A stretch of DNA of 64,000 nucleotides from JACVRW01 sp963821275 (GTDB taxonomy: Bacteria; Actinomycetota; Thermoleophilia; Solirubrobacterales; Thermoleophilaceae). Shown here one piece after another: positions 31,927 to 40,171 of this stretch. The position numbers and the translations under genes are program-made. How positions within the stretch are numbered: the first letter of the stretch is position 1; the number at the start of each line of letters is the position of its first letter. The DNA lies in NCBI GenBank assembly GCA_963821275.1, contig CAWGDF010000001.1, positions 558,001-622,000 on the forward strand, in the 5' to 3' direction. A model generated the notes under the pieces. It had not been told where the DNA came from. It ran no database searches and saw nothing but the letters and a program-made list of their open reading frames with translations.

Positions 31927-31932
31927 TACAGT
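31927..31932 (+). promoter_or_regulatory. Putative -10 element (TACAGT) of the PDH operon
   Basis: TACAGT matches TANNNT and ends 8 nt before the E1alpha ATG at 31941. No Shine-Dalgarno is present. Confidence 0.4.
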
Positions 31933-31940
31933 CCGTCGCG

Positions 31941-33353
31941 ATGGCCACCAAGGACGCGACGAAGTCGGACAAACAGGATCAGAAGGACGGGGGCAACGAC
32001 GCCGCCCCCGCCGAGGTAGCGAAGGAGAAGGCCGAGGACGTCAGCCTCGGTGAGGTCAAGCATGGCCTCCCGGACGGGGAGACGTGCCGGACCGTCCTCG
32101 GGAAGATGATGCTCATCCGCCGCTTCGAGGAGCGCGCGGGGGAGATGTACGCGAAGGCGAAGATCGGCGGCTTCCTGCACCTCTGCATCGGTGAGGAGGC
32201 GACGATCGTCGGCGCCACTCAGGCGCTGCGCGAGACCGACTACCTGATGTCGACCTACCGGGAGCACGGCCAGGCACTCGCCCGAGGCACGGAAGCGAAC
32301 GCGGTGATGGCGGAGCTCTTCGGCCGCCAGGACGGCTGCTCGCACGGCCGCGGCGGTTCGATGCACCTCTTCGATTGGGAGAAGCGCTTTCTCGGCGGCT
32401 ACGGGATCGTGGGCGGCAGCCTTCCGCTGTCGGCCGGCGTGGCCCTGGCCTGCGACTACATGGAGACCGAGGACGTGATCCTCTCCATGATGGGCGACGG
32501 CGCCACCAACCAGGGCACCTTCGGCGAGACCATGAACTTCGCCGCGCTCTGGAGCCTGCCGGTGGTGTTCGTGATCATCAACAACCAGTTCGGGATGGGC
32601 ACGGCGCTGCATCGCCACTCGGCGGTCACCGATCTGTCGCTCAAGTCCGAGGGCTTCGGCGTACCCGGCACCCGCTGCGACGGCATGGACTTGCTCGACG
32701 TCCACTCGGTGGTTTCCGATGCCCTCCAGCACGCGCGCGAGGACCGCAAGCCCCAGCTCGTGGAGGCGGTCACCTACCGCTACCGCGGTCACTCGATGGC
32801 CGACCCCGAGGAGTACCGGTCCAAGGAGGAGGTCGAGGAGTGGCGCGGCCGCGACCCGATCGAGGCCTTCGCCAAGCGACTGGTCGACGAGGAGGCGCTG
32901 TCCCAGGAGGAGGTCGAGGCCCTGGACAAGGAGGCGATCGAGACGGTCGACGAGGCCGTGCGCTTCGCCGACGAGTCGCCCTTCCCCGACCTCGACTCGC
33001 TGTACGACGAGGTCTATGTGTTCTCGGGCGACGTGCCGGGCTGGTGGACGGTCGACGAGCGCTCTCCCGAGGTGCACCGCGGCGAACGCGAGCGGGAGGC
33101 CGGCGAGGTGCCCCACGAACTGGCCGAGAAGGGCGCGGCGTACGCGAGCGTCGGCGACCGCCAGGCGCGATCGCGCCGTGCGCCCAAGGACCAGGACCAG
33201 GAGGGCGCGCAGCAGGGTCCCGGCAACGAAGAGAAGGACGACGCCCCGGAGGCCGAGGCCGATGAGCAGGCTGAGGCCGAGGGCGGCAAGGAGGCGGCGG
33301 GGGAGGGCGAGGTCAGCGGCGGCGAGCCCGAGGATGAGGGAGGCGCCGACTGA
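31941..33353 (+). CDS. pdhA: Pyruvate/2-oxoacid dehydrogenase E1 component, alpha subunit, with acidic C-terminal extension
   Basis: TPP-dependent decarboxylase subunit. The E1alpha core spans about residues 40-360: MMLIRRFEERAGEMYAK, GFLHLCIGEEA, the TPP motif GDGATNQGTFGETMNFA ending in IINN (about 185-215), and YRYRGHSMADPEEYR. Pyruvate is inferred from the E1alpha/E1beta/E2 order; branched-chain substrates are possible. The protein is 470 residues, about 100 longer than usual. The extra C-terminus is low-complexity, rich in Glu, Asp, Lys, Gln and Ala. The E1beta start overlaps the stop (TGATG). Confidence 0.9.
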   Translation: MATKDATKSDKQDQKDGGNDAAPAEVAKEKAEDVSLGEVKHGLPDGETCRTVLGKMMLIRRFEERAGEMYAKAKIGGFLHLCIGEEATIVGATQALRETDYLMSTYREHGQALARGTEANAVMAELFGRQDGCSHGRGGSMHLFDWEKRFLGGYGIVGGSLPLSAGVALACDYMETEDVILSMMGDGATNQGTFGETMNFAALWSLPVVFVIINNQFGMGTALHRHSAVTDLSLKSEGFGVPGTRCDGMDLLDVHSVVSDALQHAREDRKPQLVEAVTYRYRGHSMADPEEYRSKEEVEEWRGRDPIEAFAKRLVDEEALSQEEVEALDKEAIETVDEAVRFADESPFPDLDSLYDEVYVFSGDVPGWWTVDERSPEVHRGEREREAGEVPHELAEKGAAYASVGDRQARSRRAPKDQDQEGAQQGPGNEEKDDAPEAEADEQAEAEGGKEAAGEGEVSGGEPEDEGGAD

Positions 33354-34336
33354 TGCCCACGATGCGCTACCGCGAGGCGCTCGGCCAAGCGCTGCGCGAG
33401 GAGATGCAGGCCGACGAGACGGTCTTCGTCATGGGCGAGGACATCGGCGTGTTCCAGGGCGCGTTCAAGGTGACCGCCGGGCTGCTGGAGGAGTTCGGCG
33501 AGAAGCGGGTGCGGGACACCCCGATCTCGGAGAACACGATCGTCGGGCTGGGTGTGGGCTCCGCGATGATCGGGCTGCGTCCGGTGGTCGAGCTGATGAC
33601 CATCAACTTCTCGCTGCTGGCGATGGACCAGATCGTCAATCACGCGGCCGCGATTCGCTACATGTTCGGCGGCCAGGTGAAGGTCCCCCTGGTCATCCGC
33701 ATGCCGCAGGGCGCGGGCCATCAGCTCGGGCCGACTCACTCCCACTGCTTCGAGGCCTTCTACCTGCACGTGCCCGGGCTGCTGGTGGCGGCCCCGAGCA
33801 CGCCGGCCGACGCGAAGGGGCTGCTCAAGGCGGCCATCCGTGACGACAACCCCGTGATCTTCATCGAGCACGAAACGCTGTACGGCCAGCGCGGCGAGGT
33901 CCCTGAGAACGGCGGCCCCATGCGGTTCGGGGAGGCGGCCATACGGCGTGAGGGCGACGACGCGACCGTGATCGGCATCTCGCGCATGGCCCTGACCGCC
34001 CAGAAGGCGGCCGACACCCTGGCCGACCAGCACGAGATCGAGGCCGAGGTGATCGACCCGCGCACTCTGCGCCCCCTCGATCTGGACACGATCCTGGAGT
34101 CGGTCAAGAAGACCAACCGGGCCGTGATCGTCGAGGAAGGCTGGCCCCACGGGGGCGTGGGTGCAAACCTGGCCGCCCTGATCCAGGAGCAGGCCTTTGA
34201 CTGGCTCGACGCGCCCGTGGAGCGCGTCACCGGCGCCGATGTGCCCATGCCCTACTCCAAGCCATTGGAGCAGGCGGCGTTCCCGCACGAGGAGCACGTG
34301 GTCCAAGCCGTGCTCGCGACTTACCGCGACCTCTAG
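33353..34336 (+). CDS. pdhB: Pyruvate/2-oxoacid dehydrogenase E1 component, beta subunit
   Basis: A 327-residue transketolase-like subunit that completes the E1 active site. Conserved blocks are VFVMGEDIGVFQGAF, RVRDTPISENTIVGLGVG, PLVIRMPQGAGHQLGPTHSH, ALL-type LLVAAPSTPADAKGLLKAAIRDDNPVIF region, and the C-terminal EVIDPRTLRPLD with VIVEEGW. It overlaps E1alpha by one base and is followed by E2 8 bp later with a good Shine-Dalgarno, consistent with one operon. Confidence 0.93.
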   Translation: MPTMRYREALGQALREEMQADETVFVMGEDIGVFQGAFKVTAGLLEEFGEKRVRDTPISENTIVGLGVGSAMIGLRPVVELMTINFSLLAMDQIVNHAAAIRYMFGGQVKVPLVIRMPQGAGHQLGPTHSHCFEAFYLHVPGLLVAAPSTPADAKGLLKAAIRDDNPVIFIEHETLYGQRGEVPENGGPMRFGEAAIRREGDDATVIGISRMALTAQKAADTLADQHEIEAEVIDPRTLRPLDLDTILESVKKTNRAVIVEEGWPHGGVGANLAALIQEQAFDWLDAPVERVTGADVPMPYSKPLEQAAFPHEEHVVQAVLATYRDL

Positions 34337-34344
34337 GAGACGGA

Positions 34345-35775
34345 ATGGCCAGCGATGTGACGATGCCTCGCCTCTCGGACTCCATGGAGGAGGGCACCGT
34401 GCTGAAGTGGCTGGTCGACGAGGGTGCCGAGGTCAAGCGGGGCGAGCCCCTGGTCGAGATCGAGACCGACAAGGCCAACATGACCTACGACGCCGACTCC
34501 GACGGCGTTCTTGTCGAGATCCTCGCCCAGGAGGGCGACACGCTCGCCATTGGCGAGCCGATCGCACGCATCGGCGAGGCGGGCGAGGCCAAGGGCGACG
34601 CAAAGGCCGAGGAGCCCGAGGGCGAGGAGGAACCTGAGGAGGCGGCCGAGGAAGAGAAGGCCGAAGAGCAGGAGGCCCCTGCGAAGGCGGAGGCCGAGGA
34701 CGAGGAAGCCGAGACCGGAGCCGATGGCGAGGCCCGCGGGGCCGCTGGGGCCGAGGCCGGCGGAGGCGAAACCCAGGCCGGCGACGGCAAGGGCACTGCC
34801 ACGCGCGAGCGCGCGCCCGCCGCCGGCGACGGCAACGGCCGCGTGAAGGCCTCCCCGGTCGCGCGGCGCATGGCCCGTGAGCTGGGCGTGGAGCTGGCAG
34901 AGCTCGAGGGCAGTGGACCGGGCGGCCGGATCGTCAAGGCCGATGTGCAGGCGGCCGCCGACGGCGACGGCGCGAAGGCCGAAGCCCCGGCGGAGGCTCC
35001 CGAGGCCCCGGAGGAAGAGGAGCGCCCGGCGGCCGAGGAGAAGGAAGAGGAGCGCGCCCCTGAGCCCCGCCGCGAGGAGGCCGGGCCGAAGGGCGAGGCC
35101 GACGTCCACGAGCTCACGCGCCTGCAGCAGACCGTCAGCAGGCGGATGGCGGAGTCCAAGGCCACCGCGCCCGACTTCTCGATCTCGCTCACGGTGGACA
35201 TGACCGCCGCGGTCGAGCTGCGCGAGCGGCTGAAGGAGGTCTCCGATCCGGCGCCCTCGTTCAACGACATGGTCGTCAAGGCCGCCGCCAGCGCGCTGCG
35301 CGAGCACCCGCGAGTGAACGGCGCCTACCGCGACGGGAAGTTCGAGCTCTACGAGAAGGTCAACATCGGCGTGGCCGTGGCCGCCCAGGACGCACTCGTG
35401 GTGCCCACGGTCTTCGACGCCGACCGCAAGTCACTGGGCCAGATCTCCCATGACGCGCGGGCGGCGATCGACAAGGTCCGCGACAAGACCATCACTCCTC
35501 CCGAGCTCTCCGGCGGGACCTTCACCGTGTCCAACCTCGGCATGTTCGGCATCGAGTTCTTCACCGCGATCATCAACCCGCCGCAGGCCTCGATCCTGAC
35601 GGTGGGCAAGCTCGAGAAGCGGCCGGCCGTGGACGACAGCGGCCGGGTGGTTGCACGCGACCAGATGACGCTGTCGCTCGTCTGCGACCACCGCATCCTG
35701 TACGGCGCCGACGGCGCGAAGTTCCTGGCGCGGGTGAAGGAACTGCTGGAGCAGCCGCTGTCGCTTGCCCTGTAG
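34345..35775 (+). CDS. pdhC: Dihydrolipoamide acyltransferase (E2)
   Basis: The core of the dehydrogenase complex, 476 residues. The lipoyl domain occupies 1-78 with Lys43 in ETDKANMTYD. An acidic Ala/Glu linker follows (about 80-160). The peripheral-subunit-binding domain runs about 168-206 (SPVARRMARELGVEL, GPGGRIVKADV); a second acidic linker precedes the catalytic domain (about 250-476). The catalytic His449 sits in CDHRILYGADG; the Asp usual four residues later is Tyr453. A single lipoyl domain is present. AGGAGACGG precedes the ATG. Acyl specificity cannot be settled from sequence. Confidence 0.92.
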   Translation: MASDVTMPRLSDSMEEGTVLKWLVDEGAEVKRGEPLVEIETDKANMTYDADSDGVLVEILAQEGDTLAIGEPIARIGEAGEAKGDAKAEEPEGEEEPEEAAEEEKAEEQEAPAKAEAEDEEAETGADGEARGAAGAEAGGGETQAGDGKGTATRERAPAAGDGNGRVKASPVARRMARELGVELAELEGSGPGGRIVKADVQAAADGDGAKAEAPAEAPEAPEEEERPAAEEKEEERAPEPRREEAGPKGEADVHELTRLQQTVSRRMAESKATAPDFSISLTVDMTAAVELRERLKEVSDPAPSFNDMVVKAAASALREHPRVNGAYRDGKFELYEKVNIGVAVAAQDALVVPTVFDADRKSLGQISHDARAAIDKVRDKTITPPELSGGTFTVSNLGMFGIEFFTAIINPPQASILTVGKLEKRPAVDDSGRVVARDQMTLSLVCDHRILYGADGAKFLARVKELLEQPLSLAL

Positions 35776-35794
35776 CCGGCGGGCGCGGCAGGGC

Positions 35795-35800
35795 TAGGCT
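35795..35800 (+). promoter_or_regulatory. Putative -10 element (TAGGCT) of the LOG gene
   Basis: TAGGCT ends 7 nt before the ATG at 35808, with no ribosome-binding site. It is identical to the hexamers at 5826, 12076 and 53740. Confidence 0.45.
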
Positions 35801-35807
35801 CGGGATC

Positions 35808-36524
35808 ATGGAAGAGCCCGAGCCGCGGATGCCGCGGACCCTGGACGAGGAGATTCTCGCCGCGCAGGAGGCGGCGGTGGTCTCCACGCTGAGCGACGCC
35901 GATCGCCTCCGGCGCATCCAGCGCGAGCTGAGCCGAGGGTTCGACGCGCTTGCCCACGTGGGCGCCGCCGTTTCGTTCTTCGGCTCGGCGCGAACGCCGC
36001 GGGACCACCCGGAGTACGCGCTGGCCCGCGAAACCGCCCGCCTTCTCGGCGAGGCCGAGCTGGCCATCATCACCGGCGGCGGCCCGGGAACAATGGAAGC
36101 GGCCAACCGGGGTGCTCTGGAGGCAGGCGCGCCCTCCATCGGGCTGAACATCGAGCTGCCCTTCGAGCAGGGTATGAATCCGTGGGTGGAGCTGGGGCTC
36201 GAGTTCCACTACTTCTTCGCACGGAAGATCATGTTCGTCCGCTACGCCAGCGGCTTCGTGGTCTTCCCGGGCGGCTTCGGCACCCTGGACGAGCTGTTCG
36301 AGTCGCTGACGCTGATCCAGACGGGCAAGGTGAAGCACTTCCCGGTGGTGCTGGTGGGCAGCAGCTACTGGCGCGGGCTCATCGACTGGATAGCCGAACG
36401 TCCGCTGGCCGACGGCAAGATCTCACCCGAGGACCTGCATCGCTTCACCCTGACCGACGACCCTCACGAGGTTCGCGACAGGCTGCTCGCGGCCACTCAC
36501 CGCCAGGCTCGCCGCCCCGCCTAG
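35808..36524 (+). CDS. LOG-family Rossmann protein (nucleotide 5'-monophosphate phosphoribohydrolase-like)
   Basis: A 238-residue cytoplasmic protein. The lysine-decarboxylase-like fold signature PGGFGTLDELFE (about 148-159) and the upstream ITGGGPGTMEAANRGA are those of LOG enzymes, which remove ribose 5-phosphate from nucleotide monophosphates and in plants activate cytokinins. AAVSFFGSARTPRDHPEY is the typical N-terminal strand. In bacteria the physiological substrate is usually unclear. It does not overlap pdhC and has its own -10-like hexamer. Confidence 0.85.
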   Translation: MEEPEPRMPRTLDEEILAAQEAAVVSTLSDADRLRRIQRELSRGFDALAHVGAAVSFFGSARTPRDHPEYALARETARLLGEAELAIITGGGPGTMEAANRGALEAGAPSIGLNIELPFEQGMNPWVELGLEFHYFFARKIMFVRYASGFVVFPGGFGTLDELFESLTLIQTGKVKHFPVVLVGSSYWRGLIDWIAERPLADGKISPEDLHRFTLTDDPHEVRDRLLAATHRQARRPA

Positions 36525-36526
36525 GA

Positions 36527-36560
36527 GCGGGTTTCCCGTCGCGGCCTTTTCGGGAACCCG
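36527..36560. terminator. Stem-loop after the LOG gene
   Basis: The arms CGGGTTTCCCG (36527-36537) and CGGGAACCCG (about 36550-36560) pair with a single bulge around a 12-nt loop containing TTTT. No T-run follows the stem, so termination efficiency is uncertain. Confidence 0.35.
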
Positions 36561-36586
36561 GGCGTCAGATACCGAGGAGGCGAGAC

Positions 36587-36710
36587 ATGGACGTGCAGCG
36601 GCCTTACACCTCGGAGGACGTCGAGCGTCTCCGGGGGCTCCATCATCGTCGCCGAGGAGGTCGAGACGGCCGCCCTGAGCGGGTCGACCGAGGAGCGGCA
36701 GTTCAACTGA
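36587..36710 (+). pseudogene. Isocitrate lyase remnant with internal deletion
   Basis: A strong Shine-Dalgarno (GAGGAGG) precedes ATG 36587 and codons for MDVQRPYTSEDVERLRG, which look like the N-terminus of actinobacterial isocitrate lyase. Shifting one base within the G5 run at about 36634 then gives TAALSGSTEERQFN and a TGA at 36708, which resembles the C-terminus of the same enzyme. About 400 central codons, including the catalytic KKCGH region, are missing. Without the shift the frame reads on as a basic non-homologous tail to 36730. The family call rests on short matches. Confidence 0.55.
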
Positions 36711-37743
36711 GGGCCGGTATGCGTGGGTAGCGCTCGCGCACCTCGTCGATGAACCCGGCCAGGCGGTCGGCCAGGTTCGGGTCGCGCAGCTCCAGGACGT
36801 TCTCGGCGTTCTGCTCGCCCGAGCGGGAGAGGTTGAAGGAGCCGGCGAACACGAAGTCGTCGGCCACCGTGACCTTCGCGTGCATGAAATCGTGGATGGA
36901 CTCCGGGGTCCAGGGCGTGCTCGGCTTGCCCCTGAAGTCCGCTTGGCCGAACACAGAGGCCAGGATCGGGATCTTCCAGGCCGAGCGGCCGTTGGTGCGC
37001 CACTGGTAGACGACCTGCTCCATCTGGGTCCGGTCCACCACTCCGCGCAGGTCCACGCGTCTCTCGGCAGCCACTTGGGCGAGCGTGCCCAGGATCGGCC
37101 CGGCCGTGATCACCGGCGAGGCGATGCGGATGCGCCGCCGGGCACGGCCGAGCGCGGAGGCGATGCGGTGTGACAGCTCCTCGCCGTGACCTGGTGTGAA
37201 CCAGGCGCGGCCCTCGACGTCGCCTACCGGCACGGTGCGGGGCTCGGAATGGCCGCTGCGGTCCACGTCGCCGCTGCCCCAGAGCTCGGCGAAGTTGTGG
37301 GCGTACTCCGCGGCCAGCTGGGCGGAGCTGCCGACCACCACCACGTTCTCCTGCACCGTCCATGAGTCCGTGGTCCAGTTGGTCGAGCCTGTCCAGACCG
37401 TCTCCCCGTCGCGCACCACGTACTTGTGGTGCATGAGGTCCGGGATGCCGGGAATGCCGCGGGTGGGAAGGGGCAGCGCGTCGACCAGCTCCGGCTTGGT
37501 GCGTGGCGGCGGAGGGAACACGCGCTCGTCGTGGTCGGCGTTGTACGCGATGCGCACGTCCACGCCGCGGCCGGCCGCGTCTCGAAGCGCCTCGGCCACC
37601 AGGTCGCCGGGCTGGCCGGGGAGGCGCACGTCGTAGAGCGCGAGATCGAGCGAGCGGCGGGCGCCACCGATGAAGCCCGCCACCCGCTGCGCCATCTCGA
37701 CCGCCGTCTGCCCTCCGGGGCTGAGGGTGTGCAGCTCGACCAT
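36703..37743 (-). CDS. Phospholipase D-like protein with two HKD motifs
   Basis: A 346-residue protein of the PLD superfamily. The two active-site motifs are HHKYVVRDGETVWTGSTNW (about 104-122) and MHAKVTVADDFVFAGSFNL (about 288-306), each with His, Lys, Asp and the trailing Gly-Ser-Asn. No signal peptide is obvious. Members cleave or transfer phosphodiesters in lipids or nucleic acids; the substrate is unknown. Its ATG directly follows the ferritin stop (TGAATG), so both are cotranscribed. The 3' end overlaps the isocitrate lyase remnant by 8 bp. Confidence 0.85.
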   Translation of the reverse strand: MVELHTLSPGGQTAVEMAQRVAGFIGGARRSLDLALYDVRLPGQPGDLVAEALRDAAGRGVDVRIAYNADHDERVFPPPPRTKPELVDALPLPTRGIPGIPDLMHHKYVVRDGETVWTGSTNWTTDSWTVQENVVVVGSSAQLAAEYAHNFAELWGSGDVDRSGHSEPRTVPVGDVEGRAWFTPGHGEELSHRIASALGRARRRIRIASPVITAGPILGTLAQVAAERRVDLRGVVDRTQMEQVVYQWRTNGRSAWKIPILASVFGQADFRGKPSTPWTPESIHDFMHAKVTVADDFVFAGSFNLSRSGEQNAENVLELRDPNLADRLAGFIDEVRERYPRIPALS

Positions 37744-38277
37744 TCAGCCCGAGCCGGCAGCCGGCGGCGCGGTCGGGTCGCTCTCGTCGCCGCCGCCGAT
37801 GCCCTCCCGGGCGATGAAGTCCTCCAAATCGAGCGGGCGGTCGCGCGAGCGCTCCGCCGTGTCGAGCAGGGTGGTCATCAGGTCGATCTCCTCGACCTGC
37901 TCCTTGAGGAACCAGTGCATGAACTGCTCGCTGACGTAGTCCCGCTCCTCGCGCGCGATCGCGGCCAGCTCGGAGATCTGCTGGGTCACCTTGCGCTCCT
38001 GCTCGAGCGAGAGCCGGATCGGCTCGACCATGTCCGCGAACTGCGGCCGCGGCTCCGACACCGCCGGCACCCGCGGCAGCAGCCCCGAGTCGAGCAGGTA
38101 CTTGGCCATCATCAGCCCGTGTCCGCGCTCCTCCAGCGACTGGTCGTAGAAGAGCTGAGCCAGGCGCGGCAGTGTCTGGTCCTCGTACCAGATGGCAACC
38201 GCGAGGTACTGCTGCGAGGCGCCGAACTCGCGCCCGATCTGCTCGTTCAACGCCTCCACGAATCGTTCAGCCGGCAT
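37744..38277 (-). CDS. Ferritin-like iron storage protein
   Basis: A 177-residue four-helix-bundle protein with ferroxidase residues in the expected helices: Glu in IGREFGASQQYLAVAIWYED (about 14-33), the Glu-x2-His of QSLEERGHGLM (about 46-56), Glu about 95 in LSLEQERKVTQQI and EQFMHWFLKEQVEEID (about 118-133). This matches bacterial ferritin rather than heme-containing bacterioferritin or Dps. It oxidises and stores iron in the cytoplasm. A 25-residue acidic Gly/Pro tail is unusual. First gene of ferritin-PLD. Confidence 0.85.
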   Translation of the reverse strand: MPAERFVEALNEQIGREFGASQQYLAVAIWYEDQTLPRLAQLFYDQSLEERGHGLMMAKYLLDSGLLPRVPAVSEPRPQFADMVEPIRLSLEQERKVTQQISELAAIAREERDYVSEQFMHWFLKEQVEEIDLMTTLLDTAERSRDRPLDLEDFIAREGIGGGDESDPTAPPAAGSG

Positions 38278-38305
38278 GGGTGTCCTTGGGTCGGGTCGGG
38301 CGACG

Positions 38306-40171
38306 CTACCGCACGGGCGGGTTGCCCGCCGGGGGCAGCCGCAGCAGCTCGACCGCCGTCCAGGCCGGCCGGAAGCCCAGCCGTGCGTACAGGTCCTTGG
38401 GCCGCCCCTCGTCGTCGCCGACGATCCAGAGCTCGGCGACGTCGCTCGCCGCTTCGATCACGGCGCGCGTGAGGGCGGTGCCGCGGCCGGCGCCGCGGAA
38501 CTCGGGGCGCACGTACAGCTGGCTGAGCTCCGCTCGCTCTCCCAGCCGCTCGAGCTGGGCGAAGGCCACCGGGGCGCCCCCCTCGAACGCGGCGAGGACC
38601 TGCGTCCCGAGCCTTGCCGCCACCTCGCGGGCCTGCGCGAGGTAGGCGTCGGGGTCCAGGTCCGGGAAGTCCTCGTCGAACCAGGCCACCCGCAGGTGGC
38701 GCACTGCCTCGTAGTGGACCTGCTCGACGTCGATCCGCGGCCCGGGCGGCACGGGCGCCTCGTGGCGCATCCAGACGAGCCGCTCGCTGAGCCAGCCAAG
38801 GGCGCGGAAGCCGTCGCGCAGGCGCTCCGTGGCGGCGGGGTCGAACTCCAGGTCGACGCGCCGGTGCTCGAGGCCGGCCAGCGCCTCGTCGGCGAAGGCC
38901 GCCAGCTCCGTCGCGGTCATCCCCGGGTCCTCCTCGACCCGGACCACGTTGAAGTTGTAGTAGTCCGGGTAGGCGGTGGCACGCAGCACGGTGCCGTGCT
39001 CCCACGGCTCGCTGACGTCGCATACGGCCGCCTTGACCGCGTGATTGAAGTCGCGGGCCCTCGCCGCCGCGTCGGACACCGGTGAGGGCTCCTTCAAGCC
39101 TCCCAGCGAAACCCCGTCGGGGCCAGCGCGCGGCTCCAGCGGGCTCTCGGACAGGCCGTCGGGAACCTCGGGGTGGTTGAAGCCGCCCGGTGCGGTGTCG
39201 TTCGGCGTGTCGGGGTGGAAGATCGAGGCCAGGTACTGGATGTGGCCGCGGCCCGGGCCCAGCTCGGTCTGGCCGCCCCCGTAGGCGCCCACGCCTTCGC
39301 TCTCGCACCAGTCGTACATCGCGAACAACCGCCGCAGCGGCCCGAAGCGGGAGGGCTTGATGTTGACCATCCGGGGAGGCCAGGGACGCTCGAGCACATC
39401 CTCCACCGAGTGGATGGGCGCGTCCCACGTGACGCGCTCGGCCACCGGGTCGAGCAGCGACCGTGTCTCGTCGTTGACGTCCGGGTCCTCCAGCCAGGCG
39501 TCGGGGAAGGACTCGATGAGCAGCGCGTAGAGCCTCGGGTCGGTCTCCACGTCCACCGGCGTGTCCTTGTAACAGCCCTTGAGGTCGAGCGAGTCGATCG
39601 CGCCCGTGTCCACCAGCGTCTGCACCAACTCGGGGGTCCAGCCGTTGGTCGGGTCGAGCTTGAAGCGGGTGTTGGGATAGCGCTCCAGCAGCCGCAGCAG
39701 GCGGTCGGGGCGGTCCGGGCCCTGGTGGTCGAACCACTCGAGCCGCATCGACACGACGTAGTTGACCGGGCGGGCCTCGCGCCCGAGCACCTCGGGGAGC
39801 GAGCGGCCGGCCTGCTGGAGGGCCAGGTCCAGCGCGCTCGACTCGAAGGCCCAGCGCCGGTAGTCCACCGAGGCCTCGCGCACCGGCGGGCTGGGCCACA
39901 GCTCGACCTCGTCCAGCCGCTCCGCGAAGGAGTCGAGCGTGTAGGAGCCGGCGAGGTCCAGGGCGCTGCCGTCGGCCTGGAGGGCGACGTGGTCGAGCCC
40001 GTCGTAGGTCACGTCCTCGCCGACCCCGACGGGGCCGTCGGGTCCGCGCAGCTTGATCAGGGTGGTCTGGCGGGTGAACTCCTCGGAGAAGCGGAGCTCG
40101 AGCCCGTCCAGCGACAGCGACTCGATCTCCAGCGGCAGGTCGGCTATGCGTTCGTAGCTGCTCTGTGTCAT
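38306..40171 (-). CDS. Fusion of enolase-superfamily enzyme and GNAT acetyltransferase
   Basis: A 621-residue fusion. Residues 1 to about 345 form an enolase/mandelate-racemase-type capping domain and barrel: NTRFKLDPTNGWTPEL (putative metal Asp), DAWLEDPDV (metal Glu/Asp), TWDAPIHS and VNIKPSRFGP (candidate base Lys), and a GGQTELGPGRGH C-terminal loop. Residues about 470-621 form a GNAT domain: VAFAQLERL, AELSQLYVRPEFRGAGRGTALTRAV (acetyl-CoA loop) and DLYARLGFRPAW. N-succinylamino-acid racemases work with GNAT enzymes, so an amino-acid racemisation role is possible but unproven. The start overlaps the aminotransferase stop (TGATG). Confidence 0.78.
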   Translation of the reverse strand: MTQSSYERIADLPLEIESLSLDGLELRFSEEFTRQTTLIKLRGPDGPVGVGEDVTYDGLDHVALQADGSALDLAGSYTLDSFAERLDEVELWPSPPVREASVDYRRWAFESSALDLALQQAGRSLPEVLGREARPVNYVVSMRLEWFDHQGPDRPDRLLRLLERYPNTRFKLDPTNGWTPELVQTLVDTGAIDSLDLKGCYKDTPVDVETDPRLYALLIESFPDAWLEDPDVNDETRSLLDPVAERVTWDAPIHSVEDVLERPWPPRMVNIKPSRFGPLRRLFAMYDWCESEGVGAYGGGQTELGPGRGHIQYLASIFHPDTPNDTAPGGFNHPEVPDGLSESPLEPRAGPDGVSLGGLKEPSPVSDAAARARDFNHAVKAAVCDVSEPWEHGTVLRATAYPDYYNFNVVRVEEDPGMTATELAAFADEALAGLEHRRVDLEFDPAATERLRDGFRALGWLSERLVWMRHEAPVPPGPRIDVEQVHYEAVRHLRVAWFDEDFPDLDPDAYLAQAREVAARLGTQVLAAFEGGAPVAFAQLERLGERAELSQLYVRPEFRGAGRGTALTRAVIEAASDVAELWIVGDDEGRPKDLYARLGFRPAWTAVELLRLPPAGNPPVR

